DNA of 64,000 nt. Source: Hemileia vastatrix. Taxonomy: Eukaryota; Basidiomycota; Pucciniomycetes; Pucciniales; Zaghouaniaceae. Position numbers and translations under genes: made by a program. Shown piece after piece: positions 32,794 to 45,395 of the stretch. The notes under the pieces are model-generated. The model ran no database searches and had not been told where the DNA came from. It saw nothing but the letters and a program-made list of their open reading frames with translations. Within the stretch, counting starts at the first letter, position 1, and every line of letters begins with the position of its first letter. The DNA is taken from the NCBI GenBank assembly GCA_030280995.1, contig JASXTE010000004.1, forward strand, positions 19,235,185-19,299,184. The letters are read 5' to 3'.

Positions 32794-35580
32794 ATGTGTC
32801 CAGTAAGAGTTTGGCAAAACTTGTTCTGGAAACTCTGGCATGGACAGTCTCTTATTATTCCAAGGAAAGCTAAAAATAAAGTTCACATACTAAATATAAT
32901 TGATGCTATTTAATTTTTGTGTAAAAGTGTCCAGCACAAGTTTGGCCGTACTTGTGCTGGAACCCTTTTCCAATTTGAAGTTGGTAAGTTTTATGTTTAT
33001 TTAAGATAAGTGTGGTGTTCCTCATAAAAGTGTGAAGCACAAGTATGCCCAAACTAGTGCTGGAAAATTTTACCAAAAAATCATTTTGATGGCATCAAAT
33101 ATCTTCATGTTATAGCCTATTTTTATTTAATTTCCTTGAATTAAAAAGTTACTGTCCATGACAAAAGTTTCTAGCACAAGTTTGGCCAAACTTGTGCTGG
33201 ACAAATTTTCAATCTGAAGTTGTTAAGGTGCATATTTATTTAAGAGAAGTGAGGTGTTCCTCATAAAATTTTCCAGCACAAGTACGGCCAAACATGCGCT
33301 GGACAGTTTTACCCAAAAAATATTTTGATGGCATCAAATATCTTCATGTTATAGCCTATTTGAATTTAATTTCCTTGAATTAATAAACTACTATCCATGA
33401 CCAAAGTTTCCAGCACAAGTTTGGTCGTACCTTTGCTGGACACATTTCCAATATGAAGTTTGTGAGGTGCATTTTTATTTAAGAGAAGTGAGGTTTTCAT
33501 AATAAAAGTGTCCAGCAGAAGTATGGCAGAACTTGTTCTGGACACATTTACCTTAAAACAATTTGATTCCATCAATTATCTTCATAATATGGGCTATTTT
33601 TTGGTTTTCCTTGCAATTTTTAGTCACTGGTCTTGGTCAAAGTGTCCAGCACAAGTTCTGCCGTACTTGTTCTGGACATTTTTATGAGGAACACCTCACT
33701 TCTCATAAGTAAGAATGCACCTTTCCAACTTCATATTGGAAATGTGTCCAGCACAAGTTCGGCCAAATTTGTTCTGGACACTTTGACCAAGACCAGTGAC
33801 TAAAAATTGCAAGGAAAACCAAAAGAATAGCACATATAATTAAGATAATTGATGGCATAAAATTGTTTTTAGGTAAACCTTTCCAGCACAAGTTTGGCCC
33901 TATTTTCACTGAAGACTTTTATGAGGAACACCTCACTTCTATTAAATAAACATGCACCTTTCCAACTTCATATTGGAAATGTGTTCAGCACAAGTTTGGC
34001 TGAACTTGTGCTGGACACTTTTACCCAAAGAACATTTTGAGGGCATCAAATATCTTCATGTTATAGCCTATTTTTATTTAATTTTCTTGAATTAATAAGC
34101 TACTATCCATGAAAATAGTTTCCAGCACAAGTTTGGCCATACTTGTGCTGGACACATTTCCAATATGATGTTGGTAAGTTGCATTTTTATTTAAGAGAAG
34201 TTAGGTGTTCCTCATAAAATGTGCAGAACAAGTATGGCTGAACTTGAGCTGGACACATTTACCTAAAAAAAATTTGATGCTTTCAATTATCTTCATAATA
34301 TGGGCTATTTTTTTTGGTTTTCCTTGCAGTTTTTAGTCACTGGTCTTGGTCAAAGTGCCCATAAAAAACTCAGCCAAACTTGTGCTGGACACATTTCCAA
34401 TATGAAGTTGGTAAGGTGAATGTTTATTTAAGAGAAGTGAGGTGTTCCTCATAAAAGTGTCCAGCACAAGTATGGCCAAACTTGTGCTGGAAACTTTTAC
34501 CTAAAAACAATTTGATGCCATCAATTATCTTCATTATATGTGTTATTTTTTTTGATTTTCTTAGAAATTTTTAGTCACTGGTCTTGGTCAAAGTGTCCAG
34601 CACAAGTTCAGCCAAACTTGTGCTGGACACATTTCCAATAGGAACTTGGTAAGGTGCATGTTTTTTTAAGAGAAGTGAGTTGTTCCTCATAAAAGTGTCC
34701 AGCACAAGTACAGCCAAACTTTTTCTGGACACTTTGGTCATGGACAGTAACTTATTAATTCAAGGAAATTAAAGAAAAAAAGGATATAACATGAAGACAT
34801 TTGATGTGATAAAAATATTTTTGGGTAAAATTGTCCAGCACAAGTTCAGCCATACTTGTGCTGGACACTTTTATGAGGAAAACCTCACTTCTCTTAAATA
34901 AAAATGCACCCTACCATCTTCATATTGTAAATGTGTCCAGCGCAAGTTTGGCAAAACTTGTGCTGGAAACTATTGTCATAGATAGTAGCTTATTAATTCA
35001 AGAAATTAAAGAAAAATAGGCTATAAAATGAACATATTTGATTCCATCAAAATATTATTTGGGTAAAAGTGTCCAGAACAATTTTGGTCAGACTTGTGCT
35101 AAACACATTTCCAATATGAATTTGGTAAGTTGCATGTTTATTTAAGAGAAGTGAGGTGTTCCTCATAAAAGTGTCCAGCAAAAGTACAGCCAAACTTGTG
35201 CTGGACACTTTTACCTAAAAAAAATTTTATGCCATCAATTATCTTCATTATATGGGCTATTTTTACATTTTCCTTGCAATTTTCAGTCACTGGTCTTGGT
35301 AAAAGTGTCCAGAAAAATCTTGGCCAAACTTGTGCTGGACACATTTCCAAGATGAAGCTGGAAAGATGCATTTTTATTTAAGAGAAGTGAGATGTTCCTC
35401 ATAAAAGTGTCCAGCACAAGTAATACCAAACTTGTGCTGGACACTTTGTCCAAGACCAGTGACTAAAAATTGCAAGAAAAACCAAAAAAAAAGCCCATAT
35501 AATGAAGATAATTGATGGAATCAAATTGTTTTTAGGTAAAAGTGTCCAGCACAAGTCCAGCCAAACTTGTTCTGGACACT
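32794..35580. repeat. Array of 24 palindromes with two alternating, invertible spacers
   Basis: Each palindrome is about 38 bp; the half-arm consensus is GTGTCCAGCACAAGTTTGG followed by its reverse complement. Start-to-start distances alternate between about 100-105 and 131-138 bp, giving a ~237-bp higher-order period. The short spacer S1 (about 62 bp) contains TTTATTTAAGAGAAGTGAGG and GTTCCTCATAAAA. The long spacer S2 (about 97 bp) occurs as S2a (contains TTCATGTTATAGCCTATT) or S2b (contains AGTCACTGGTCTTGGTCAAA). S1 and S2 alternate strictly, but each appears in either orientation. Reversed spacers lie at about 32833-32926, 33680-33979, 34733-35067 and 35445-35540. No coding potential. Confidence 0.93.
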
Positions 35581-36882
35581 TTCTCTCAAAAAATTTCTAT
35601 GGAATCAATTCTCTACATTTTCCTTACCATTGTCTTTTGGTAAAGAGGAAACCTTTAGCTTTATGTAGGTTTTTTTGAGTATATTATGAGTAGTTGACAT
35701 TTCCATTTCAAGGTAAAAGAATACAATATTTTTTGAATTTACTAGTAACTTATTTCCATAAATATTTATAGGATATTGGTTATTCTTTTTATAATACCCA
35801 TTCCTAATATTCCTATTTGATTTGATTATTATTTTTAGTCTTGATTAAAAGGTTTTTAATATTTTATCTACCAAGTTTTACATCAATGTAAAAAATACAC
35901 TAATTAATCCTGCTATATTTTTTTGGCTGTTCATATTCAATAAAAGCTTGAGTTAGAAACATATATATATTATCTATTTTCTTTTTCAACCTAGTTATGT
36001 TAGCGGAACAAGTTCATCAATTTCTTTTGAATGATGTTTACAATACAGAACCTTGTACAAATCTGTAAAATACTTTTAAATAATTGTGGCTTTGGTACTT
36101 GTTTATCTGAGTTTATAAAGCCATTTTTTTAATTACTTTTATACTTTATCCATATGTTAAGATTCTTAAGTGTTTCTATTTCTGATTTATTATATCAAAT
36201 TGACTTTAATGAAGTTTAGACTAGGTTTGTGCTGCGGGGTGCCTGTGCAGCCCAAACAAGCTCCTATCATAGAATAAATTAATTATTACTAATAATTTTA
36301 TATAATTTTATTTAGTGTTAACTTTTTTAATCCCGTTTTTTTAAATTATTTTTTTCCATTGTTTTTGTCCCGCTTTTTTATAACATGAAAATAATTCAAA
36401 ATTTCCAATAATAGATCCCTTTGTCATATTGCATTATGTCAATATTTACAAATTAATTTAAATATTTAAATTAGTTAACTTTACATTCTCAAAAATTTAC
36501 CCTTTGAAATTTTTAAATTGCAAATTTTAAATTTTCTTTGTTTGTCACACTTTAAAGCCCCCAATATTTATGACTTGTTACTTCTGTTTCACTATTAACC
36601 CTATTATTATCATCAGACTATATTCCAATATTCTTGCTAGCTTGATCTGATTGTAAAAGAACCCCTATCAAAAGCCTGCTTCTGGTAATATATAAACCCT
36701 CTTGTTTTGTACCACATTTCTCAATTTTTTTATTTCTCTCAATTTTACTACTATTATCTTTTGGTTATCACATTTATCTGTGTTAGTACAGACAGAAAAT
36801 CCCATTAGTAATATATATTTTTTATCTCTTTATTATCTTGATATATGAATTTTTTATTTTATTCAAGTAATAAGTCATTAAA
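35581..36882. other. AT-rich flank upstream of an unknown gene
   Basis: No coding region. A GC-rich hairpin at 36225-36257 (GTTTGTGCTGC pairing with GCAGCCCAAAC, one mismatch) stands out. The last ~150 bp probably include the promoter of the gene at 36883. Confidence 0.5.
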
Positions 36883-39567
36883 ATGCCTTGTGATAAACAG
36901 AAACCTCCTTTACGTAAGATTTATTACTTTATCGCTTGTATCTTCTTACACTAACTTTTCTTTTCCATTAATATATTTGATATATTAGCACCAAGTAGTT
37001 ATTTGACAAAATCTCATCAGCATCCTCAATTTAAATCCTTCTAACTCAAGAAATAACCACCTCTAGGCATTTCTTCAAACCCCCCTTCTCTCACTACACA
37101 ATATAGGGGGTGGGCTTTCCAGCAAGTCCCCAACCTGAACTCAGATGTAATTCAGATGGAACTCAGACTGAACTTATACTGAACCCATACTGAACTCTAC
37201 TTGAACACCCACCTAAAAATTTTCAGCTGAGTGGTGTTCATCCCTCATTGTATGTTTCCTTTATCAATAGCTCAATGTGTGTTCAATCTGGGATGAGTTT
37301 GGGTCTAAGGTTGCAGACTTGCTAAAAAGTCCGTCCCCCATATTGTGTGGTGTCTTGCCAATGAAAGGACGAAAATTACCCAATCTCTATATGGCAAGAT
37401 ACTTGAATTCACTAAAGGCAAAACTGAAGAACTACTGTAAACTCTTAGCCAGAAGCCTTTTCCATCTTATATTTCAAATGAATATAACAATGTGCTTGAA
37501 TACATTGATGATGGAGAAAAATGTAAGAAATTATTTTACATTAACTTCTTTAAACTCAGTAGGATAGATTATTGACCCTTTGTTCATTAAAACTTATTCA
37601 AATTCAGCTTATGAAAAAGGTATCATTCCTCCCAATGATGTCATTATCATTAAAGACAATGCTGAACCTGAAGTCCATGCATCAACATCTCAAAAGGAAG
37701 ATAAGAATATTCTTCCACGTTTGAAAAGAATGAGACTTTCTAGGGTCTTTAGTTTTGTCAGTGCTTCTAAAACTCCTCCTTCCAAGGATTCCTCTTATGC
37801 AACTTCTCAAAAATCTAAACAGACTAGCCAAAATGTGTCCAAAAGGTATGTCATTTCTTACATGAGTAATATAGTAAACCATTTTATATTAGTCTTTAAA
37901 TCTATATCCAAATTGTTTACTTTTTTCTTTATTATTTCTTATCTTTTTCTTATCTTTTAATCCAGCTCTAAAAACCACAATCAATCCAAAGCTTTAAATA
38001 ATAGCAAATCTTGCTCTAATGAAGAAGAAGTAGATGATGATGATGATGATGATGATGATGAAAATTCTAAATATAAAGCTTCTTTAACTCAAAAAGATGA
38101 TGAAGCTACTTCTGCTGATGAGGTTGAGAAAACACCAAATGAAGAAATTGATTCACCTAGCAAGCCACACAAAAATACTTCAAGTTCAAAGAAACATCTT
38201 CTAGTTGCTATATCTTAAAAATCTAAAATCTAAATTCCAAAAATCTTATGGTCTCTATCATCATTGATAAAAACTGTTAATTATTCCCTTCCTTATACTC
38301 CAACAATGATTGGAGAATCAAAATTACAGAATCAAATAGCTAAAATTCATTGATTTTTTGAGGGTAGAATCAATGGTCAAAAGGTACTTAGAGCATGGCC
38401 AGAAATTAATCAGTTATTTGAAATCTGTTTGTCTATTTCTCTTGAAAATCCACAAGGAATTTTTCACAAATTCAATTTTCTATGGAATAAATCTGCTCAT
38501 GACAAAATGCTTAAAAAAATTAATGAACTCTGTATGTATCACTTACTTGAAGTTTGTTTATACATTTTATGATAAATAATCATTTTGTTAATATTTTAGC
38601 TTTGGATTTTCTCAATTTTGACACTTCACAGATCTGGGTGGTCAATAATTTGAATTTTGAAAATTTGAAAAAATTTTGTAATGCTGAAGAACCAAACTCA
38701 AATAATCTTTCTCAATTTAAGAAGACTGATAACCCTGAATCATTGATGATATGCATGCTATCAAGACTAGTTAGCCCAAGTGCCCACCAGCGTTCTTTGT
38801 GGGCATCCCTTGTCACATCATCTCTTTATCTTGCTTCTCAAGATTTTACCCTTCCTGCTGAAGAATCCAACTTCAATCCAGATTTTCCTATTGATTGGGC
38901 CCTAAATATTCTAGCCCGCCTTACACATCTGAAGAGCAAAGTTCCCAATATGTTTGACAGCTCAACATCACAGTTAATTGCTGCAAATTTTTCAATGACT
39001 CCTCTGTTCCAATTTATAAACATAATAATTGATGTCATGATTTAAATAATTATTTTCAATTCTAGAGAGGCTGCTGAAAATATATCTCAAGCTCAAAGCA
39101 AGAAACGACAATGTTCAAGGAATAAAATAAACTCAACAGATATGCAGCAATTTTATGAGTCTCATAATTATTCTATTCAAAAGATGAATCAAGAATATGC
39201 ACACCATAAATATAATTCACTTACTTTTTACTTGGTTGATGGTGTTTGTGGTTTATTTCTTTCCTCACAGGACCAACCACTTGTGTCAGCTTCAGACTGT
39301 TTAGAATTCATAACAAAAATTGGCCTACCTAGAAAATACAGTGATAATAATAATCCAGGCAGTGAAAAAATCTTGAAAAACCTTAATTTTTATATATTTA
39401 ATATTATCAAACCCTTAATAGATTATTCTGGGCCAATGCCACTTAATTTTAATACTCCAACCCTTAGCCATATTGCTAAAGTAATGGCAGCTGATTTTCT
39501 TGATTATTGGAATCTTACTCAACCAAATTCCTCATTTTTCTCTATTTTTGACATAATTAATACATAA
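36883..39567 (+). pseudogene. Decayed multi-exon gene, unknown function
   Basis: The start ATGCCTTGTGATAAACAG is followed by a 75-bp intron (36914-36988, GTAAGA...TTAG). Further introns with good borders are at 37846-37965 and 38532-38599, and probably one just before 39066. Coding pieces read GKILEFTKGKTEELL, KPFPSYISNEYNNVLEYIDD, an Asp-rich run (about 38034-38060), WPEINQLFEICLSISLENPQ, PIDWALNILARLTHLKSKVP and LVDGVCGLFLSSQDQPLVSA. A 261-bp MITE sits at 37092-37352, and stop codons interrupt several exons (for example near 37040, 37436 and 38218). I do not recognise the family. It could be a transposon accessory gene or a decayed host gene. Confidence 0.6.
37092..37352. mobile_element. 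261-bp CACTA-type MITE, copy 3 (inverted)
   Basis: Starts CACTACACAATATAGGGGGT and ends TATTGTGTGGTG. It is in reverse orientation relative to copies 1 and 2 and exactly 261 bp like them. The target duplication is TCT (37089-37091 and 37353-37355). It is somewhat more diverged than copies 1 and 2 and interrupts the unknown gene. Confidence 0.92.
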
Positions 39568-42029
39568 TTCTACTTCATGTAAATAAATCCTGTATCCTAT
39601 TGCTACATTTTTTGGTGTAACTCAAATCATTTATTTATGTGAGATTTATTACGGAATCTGAATAAAGATGCTTAAACTATCAATAAATATTATTGTATGA
39701 AATTCTTACACCTTTTTTCTATATAGTAAATATTATTGCAATAATCATAACTCAAAATCATGATGAATCAAAAATTTGAAAAAAATTAAGAATCCATTAT
39801 ATGTCATTTTTCTCATAACACTACATATTCCTTTAAGGTGGAAATAAATATTAGCATTTGTCTCAAATTTTAGGATAATTATTAAAAAAAATTGAAACAT
39901 TTTTCTATAATTACTTTTCAGCATGTTCAAAAGAAAAAATTCTTAAGTGTAATAAATTTTTGCTCACAATTCATCAAATTTTTTCCGAAGTAGAATTTTC
40001 TTAATCTAATTTCTTTAATTTGTAGGTGCATAATTATTTCAATTATACTAAGTATTCTCTATGAAAAACTCCTTGAAATAATTTTCAATTAATTTAATAA
40101 TAATAACATATATATGTGGCATGATAAAATAATATCTAGAAATTTAAATAATGAGAAGCCATCATATTGGTATGAAATTATATTAAAGTGTCTTTAAAAA
40201 AATAATTTAATTTAAAAAAAATCTTTTTATCAGTGTCAAATATTTTTATAAAGAAAATATACTCTATATTTTGATGATTTATAATTTAGATTGCTGTATT
40301 TTGATTCATATTTTATATTGATTATTTTTTACACTTATAGATTCATGTAGAGATATCAAATTTTATTGAATAATTTGGAAAAAATATATTTAATTCTTTC
40401 TAAGAAAGCAACTAGGGTACTCCATATAAAGAAATTTCAAATATTATTTCTATAAATCTTAAAAAAAACCCTTTTTATATTTCCATCCTTCTTGTTTATC
40501 CTTAAATGTCAATAATAAGTTATTGAAATGTTATTTTTCTTCTAAAATTTCATGTGAATAAAGTTCTACTTACATCTACCTGAATAGGTCAAGGTCAATA
40601 AAAATGTATCTACAATCTTTTTCTAGGTTTTTAAGAATCATTCATATCCAAGAAAAGAGAAATATCCATCCACAACTCTTAAAGTTAATTCAATGTATAA
40701 ATATTCAAACACTTTAAAATAGAATTAAATATGATTGTGTTATATTTATTTTTAAATATATTGAGGTCCACTCTCTCACAAAAGTAAAAGCACTTTAAAA
40801 ATTATTAATACTTTATTATAATATTATAAAATTTACTTAAAAATGATTCATTAGTTTCTTTTTTACATACTTAGTTTTATGAAATTTGAAAAATTAAGTT
40901 AGATACATAGAAATGTCATCATATATTTCAGATTTTGAAATTCTGCACCTGAATCAAAGATAGATGATGAAGGCTAAGTAAAGATCTACATGGAAATTTA
41001 AATTCATATTAATTAAATATTGCTCTTCAACAAGGAAAATTTTAAAACTAGAATTAATTTTTATTGGAGATCTAAATTGATTGATAAATTCATTATTCTC
41101 AATTTATCTCATTTCCTTTAATTGATTTTTTCACTTCTACTTTTGCAGTTATATGCTTCACTAAAATATAATTATATGATGAAAAATATTCAATTGATCA
41201 AAAAAAATATCACAAGTCACACTAGTGTACAAATTTCATAAAATTTAAGATTGAAAAATGAAACTAAATTAATTCAAGTTAGATATGAAAGTAATTAATG
41301 AATAAATCAAAGAAAAAAATTAATATTTAATTCTCCATTAATTTATTTTTTATTTTTACTTTTACTTAAATAAAAATAAAATAATACATGGTTTTACTAT
41401 ACTTATTAATAAGAAAAAACTTATCGCAAAAATTAGAAATTTTTTTAATATTTGTAAAAATATTATTAATAGTACAGATCTATTTATGATGATGCATATG
41501 ATCTTTTAGGAAGGATTTGTAAGATATTGTATATTTTTAGTTTCCATTTGCAATAATTAAGCAAGTTAAAAAGCTATATTTTGTTTCTTATATTTTATTA
41601 TACTATATTATATTTTACTTGTAGCAATAATAATTTTTTATTGTATTATGATTTTTCAATTTTTACATCCATTTTTCTTGATACTTTTTTTGTTTTAGGT
41701 TTTCCACTAGATTAGACATAATCATCAGCTTCTTAAAACTTTTTTATGGAAGTGTGTGAATTTATCATTCTACCACTAAACTAAAACTATACCTGTACAA
41801 TACAATCACATTTTTACCTATCTTTACTTAATGGTCTTTTAATTTTCTTATTAACATGTATATCAGAATCTTTTTCTGTATTTATTGACTTTTCAATGTC
41901 TTTTGTAACATTAAATATATAGTTATTCACTAACTTTTTATTTTTTTTTGTTAAATCAGTCTTTTAATTGTACTTAGAAAGTTTTATGATAAGAAATTTA
42001 CATCTTTCTAACTCTTCATTTATATCTTA
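39568..42029. other. AT-rich gene-free stretch
   Basis: About 2.5 kb with very low GC, no reading frame of substance and no repeat I can recognise. Confidence 0.6.
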
Positions 42030-43132
42030 TTACTCAGAAAAATCTATTTCAAACTCTTGGAGTTTTTTAAAAGTATTGAAAAGTCTTGTACTAATTTGAA
42101 TAGAAGAGCCAAGGTTAGTGAATCCACCAATTTCATAACATTGTGAAGTGAAATGATTAAGAAGGTTTTCTGGCCATAGAATTGCTGTGATGCCATTAGT
42201 GGCCTCCATGTCTACATTGCAAGCTATTTCAGGAAAATGAAGCTCTACACCTTTTTGATGTCATTGATTTGATTCATAAGATTGATGAAGGGAATTTTTC
42301 TCAGTGTCTTTAGGCATGAAACGTCTAAAATTTATACTTGCTATGGTCTGAGTCACAGTGAGTACTATTCGAAAACCCATTTCCATTTGAGCCTGTTGTC
42401 CAAGTAACATTTCCAGAAAATGGTTCCATTTCTTGATCATTAAAATTTTCTCCAAACCCAGGAATCCCAAGCTTTTGACAGAGTTTTACTGCTTCTCAAT
42501 AATTAAAATTAGATATATTTTGATAAAAAATTTTAAAGAATAACTCTATTTGCTTCATGCAATGATCATACTCTTCCAAGTCTAAGGGCTGAGAAGCATA
42601 TTGACCTAAAAAATTAATTAAAATAATAGAAGATCAAAACTATTCATAAATAAAACTATATAATAATTACAAATTAATAGAGACTTTATCCTATCTAAAC
42701 ACCAACCATCAACAAACATATTACCAAATCCACCATTTTTTTATGAGCTTTATTTTTCTAAACTTGATGTTCACAATACAAAAAGTCTTTGATGTACTGA
42801 ATTTTTGCTTCAATCATGTTTAATTGAATGAGATCTTCAATCAAAAATGTTTTCACTATCACACTTGGAATTGAGGAGCAGTTTGGATGGAAAATATAAC
42901 AGCTAGAATTCAAAATATAATACTGTTCTGGATTAACTAAATGTATTACAAAACTCATAGAAAAATATTTTGCCATCTTTCTATCTGACTCAATACCATA
43001 ATTTTCAACCATAAGTAATTCATTCTTGATTTTTTTTTGCATTCTTGTTGTTTGATTTTTTCCTTGGTGGTAATTTTTCTTTATAAACAAACTTTGTGAA
43101 GCCTCCATCTTGCAGTGTAGTGGATAAGTCAT
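42030..43132 (-). pseudogene. TET/JBP-like 2-oxoglutarate-Fe(II) oxygenase, decayed
   Basis: Read downward from the ATG at 43132: FSMSFVIHLVNPEQYYILNS, an in-frame TAG at 42758-42760, an intron with a GTAATATG donor (about 42606-42725), then GQYASQPLDLEEYDH, LGIPGFGENF and VTWTTGSNGNGFSNSTHCDS. The last stretch ends in an H-x-D metal motif (STHCDSD). After a frameshift near 42335 it continues FRRFMPKDTE, then GVELHFPEIACNVDMEATNG, WPENLLNHFTS (candidate distal His) and GSSIQISTRLF (candidate 2-oxoglutarate Arg), ending at TAA 42030-42032. This order matches the rust-expanded Tet-like oxygenase domain as I remember it. TET/JBP enzymes oxidise 5-methylcytosine or thymine, and in basidiomycetes they are often linked to transposons. 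This copy is dead. Confidence 0.68.
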
Positions 43133-43499
43133 AAATTTAATTCAAAAATAAATAAATAAAAATTACAAAAGAATGTGATGGTTAAAAATAAGGCCTCCAA
43201 AAATAATTATTATATTCTTAATATTAAATAAAAAATCATATCCAACATGCATGTAGCAAACATGAGTATTAGCAGCATTTAAAATATTAATCAAGTATTT
43301 GGAATTAAAGCTTCATTTTATTACTTACAAGTACAGTATTATGCCGTATGTGTTAGGAAAACAAGATTCAACTATACCCTAAACATAAACAATTAATTGT
43401 GAAGCTCAAATCCAATTCTCAATTATTATGATAAATACAGAAATAATACATAATTATGTGTTGATGATATATTTAATTTTTCTCCATATATCAATAATA
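43133..43499. other. AT-rich spacer
   Basis: Upstream of the oxygenase pseudogene. No gene or repeat seen. Confidence 0.5.
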
Positions 43500-43956
43500 G
43501 GGGGTATAAATGTTCAGGGATCTGAAATTAATTTAATTGCGGATTAAAATACTTATACCCCAATTATCTTCCACAATTATTTTTGCTAATAATTGGTTTA
43601 TTAGACACTTTACATGTCAATGTTCACCTCTTATCCAAAAATTTTCTACTTAATATTTTATAACCACATATTGGTAAACTCTCTCTCATAACCACATCTT
43701 GGCCTACTTTCATTCATAACATCTGAATTTTATGTCATGTGACCTGCATACAAATCAATCATGGATGTGATGAGTTTGGGATCAGGAATTAGGAATGTAA
43801 ATTGGGGTATAAGAGGTTTGATAATTCATTATCATGGATTCCTTATCCAATAGACCCAGGGCTAGTGGATAAGAATCTTCCACAATTAATAATGTCTGAT
43901 CCCGGGAAAAAAAATTTCTGATCTCTAATTGCGTATCCCTGAACATTGATACCCAC
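43500..43956. mobile_element. 457-bp MITE with TA target site
   Basis: The left end GGGGGTATAAATGTTCAGGG and the reverse complement of the right end (GTGGGTATCAATGTTCAGGG) match for about 20 bp with two differences. A weaker ..AATTGCG/CGCAATT.. match continues inside. It is flanked by TA on both sides (43498-43499 and 43957-43958), which suggests a Tc1/mariner-type or similar MITE. Non-coding. Confidence 0.7.
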
Positions 43957-45395
43957 TAATATATCAAACCGCCAGATATCCATAATTTATAATGTTGAAA
44001 GGTATAGTTTCTTTAAACAAGAATCAACTATACCTCTACCATTAATAGAATTACAAGAGGCCAATACAATAAATTATTGATATGTTAAAAAAATTGATCC
44101 TATACACATGTGGATAATATGATATTTTACTTTATTTAATTATTTAATATATAATGGTTGAGAATAATAAAAAGTTTAAAAATGGAATAGTGAGAAAAAG
44201 ATATACTTACTTGAAATTAAAAAAAATCCTTTGGTAGGAGTTTATTGATTGATAAATGGACAACTAATCTGTTAATTATAATTTTGAGGAATAGATTATT
44301 GTAGAAAAATAATTATCATTTTTATTGAATGAAAAAAATAAAAATAGAAAGAGGAACCAATATAAATTTTGGATGCTAACCAAATATTATCTTTTTGATT
44401 ATACTATGAAAAGTTAGAGATCTAGTTTCCAATAGTTAAAAACAATCATCAGTTCTATTTTTTTATTTTCAAAGAGAATAAAAAGCAGAGTAAAATACCA
44501 ACAATCTAAGTTGGTAATCTGCAAACAAGTTACTTTGGTGGAAAACCTAATGATTGAGAAAAATGGATTCCCTAAAAGTTGAACTTATATTTAAAGTGAA
44601 ATTAATATTTTTACTTAAGAAACAATTATAAGGGACAAACTAAAATAAGAAGCTCTTAAGTGAAATGTATGGAAAGCTAATTATAATAACCTGTCTCTTG
44701 TAAGTGGAAGGAGAGAAGTAGAAAATTTGCCACTTGGATGAAAATTTACTTACAGTTATGCATATAGAAACATGCAAGTTTCTGAGGCCCGTTGCATGGC
44801 GTGAAGTGACTTGCATAAGGCATATATTCAACAGGTTTTTACACAGAAATATATTGTATAAATGATAACAAAACTTTTTTAAATGATTTAATTAAAACTT
44901 ACATATTGTTTTTAGAGCTTATTTTTAGAGGGTTTCATGAAGTATAATTTGAAGAACAAAAGCCTTGGATAGTTGCACACGGATGCAATTAATATTTATT
45001 TTTACTTATTTTTCAAATTCAATCCACTTGTCCATATGATTTGTTCACATAAGGTGTGAAAACTCACCTTCAGCTTTTTTCCGGCCACATTTTTTATCAC
45101 TTAATATTTTTGTTGCCACTAAGTTGAAATTTGGCTACAAAAAAGTTAACAACCAAGTGTATATTTCTGCAAAACAATCTGCAAACAAAATCAGTATCTT
45201 GATACTTCAAACATTTTAAAACTGGGGATATAAGTTTTGGAATTTAAAAATATCCAATACCACTTTTTCTAGCTTTAATTTTTTATTATGCACATATACA
45301 TTTAACATTGTCAAAAAATTAATGCCAAATGGCATGTAAAAGAGTAGTGAAAATTTCAATATCTCAATTCTCATATTATTTGTTATTAATTGAAA
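43957..45395. other. AT-rich gene-free stretch
   Basis: No convincing coding region; a 63-residue minus-strand frame near 44700 has no recognisable feature. Confidence 0.55.
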
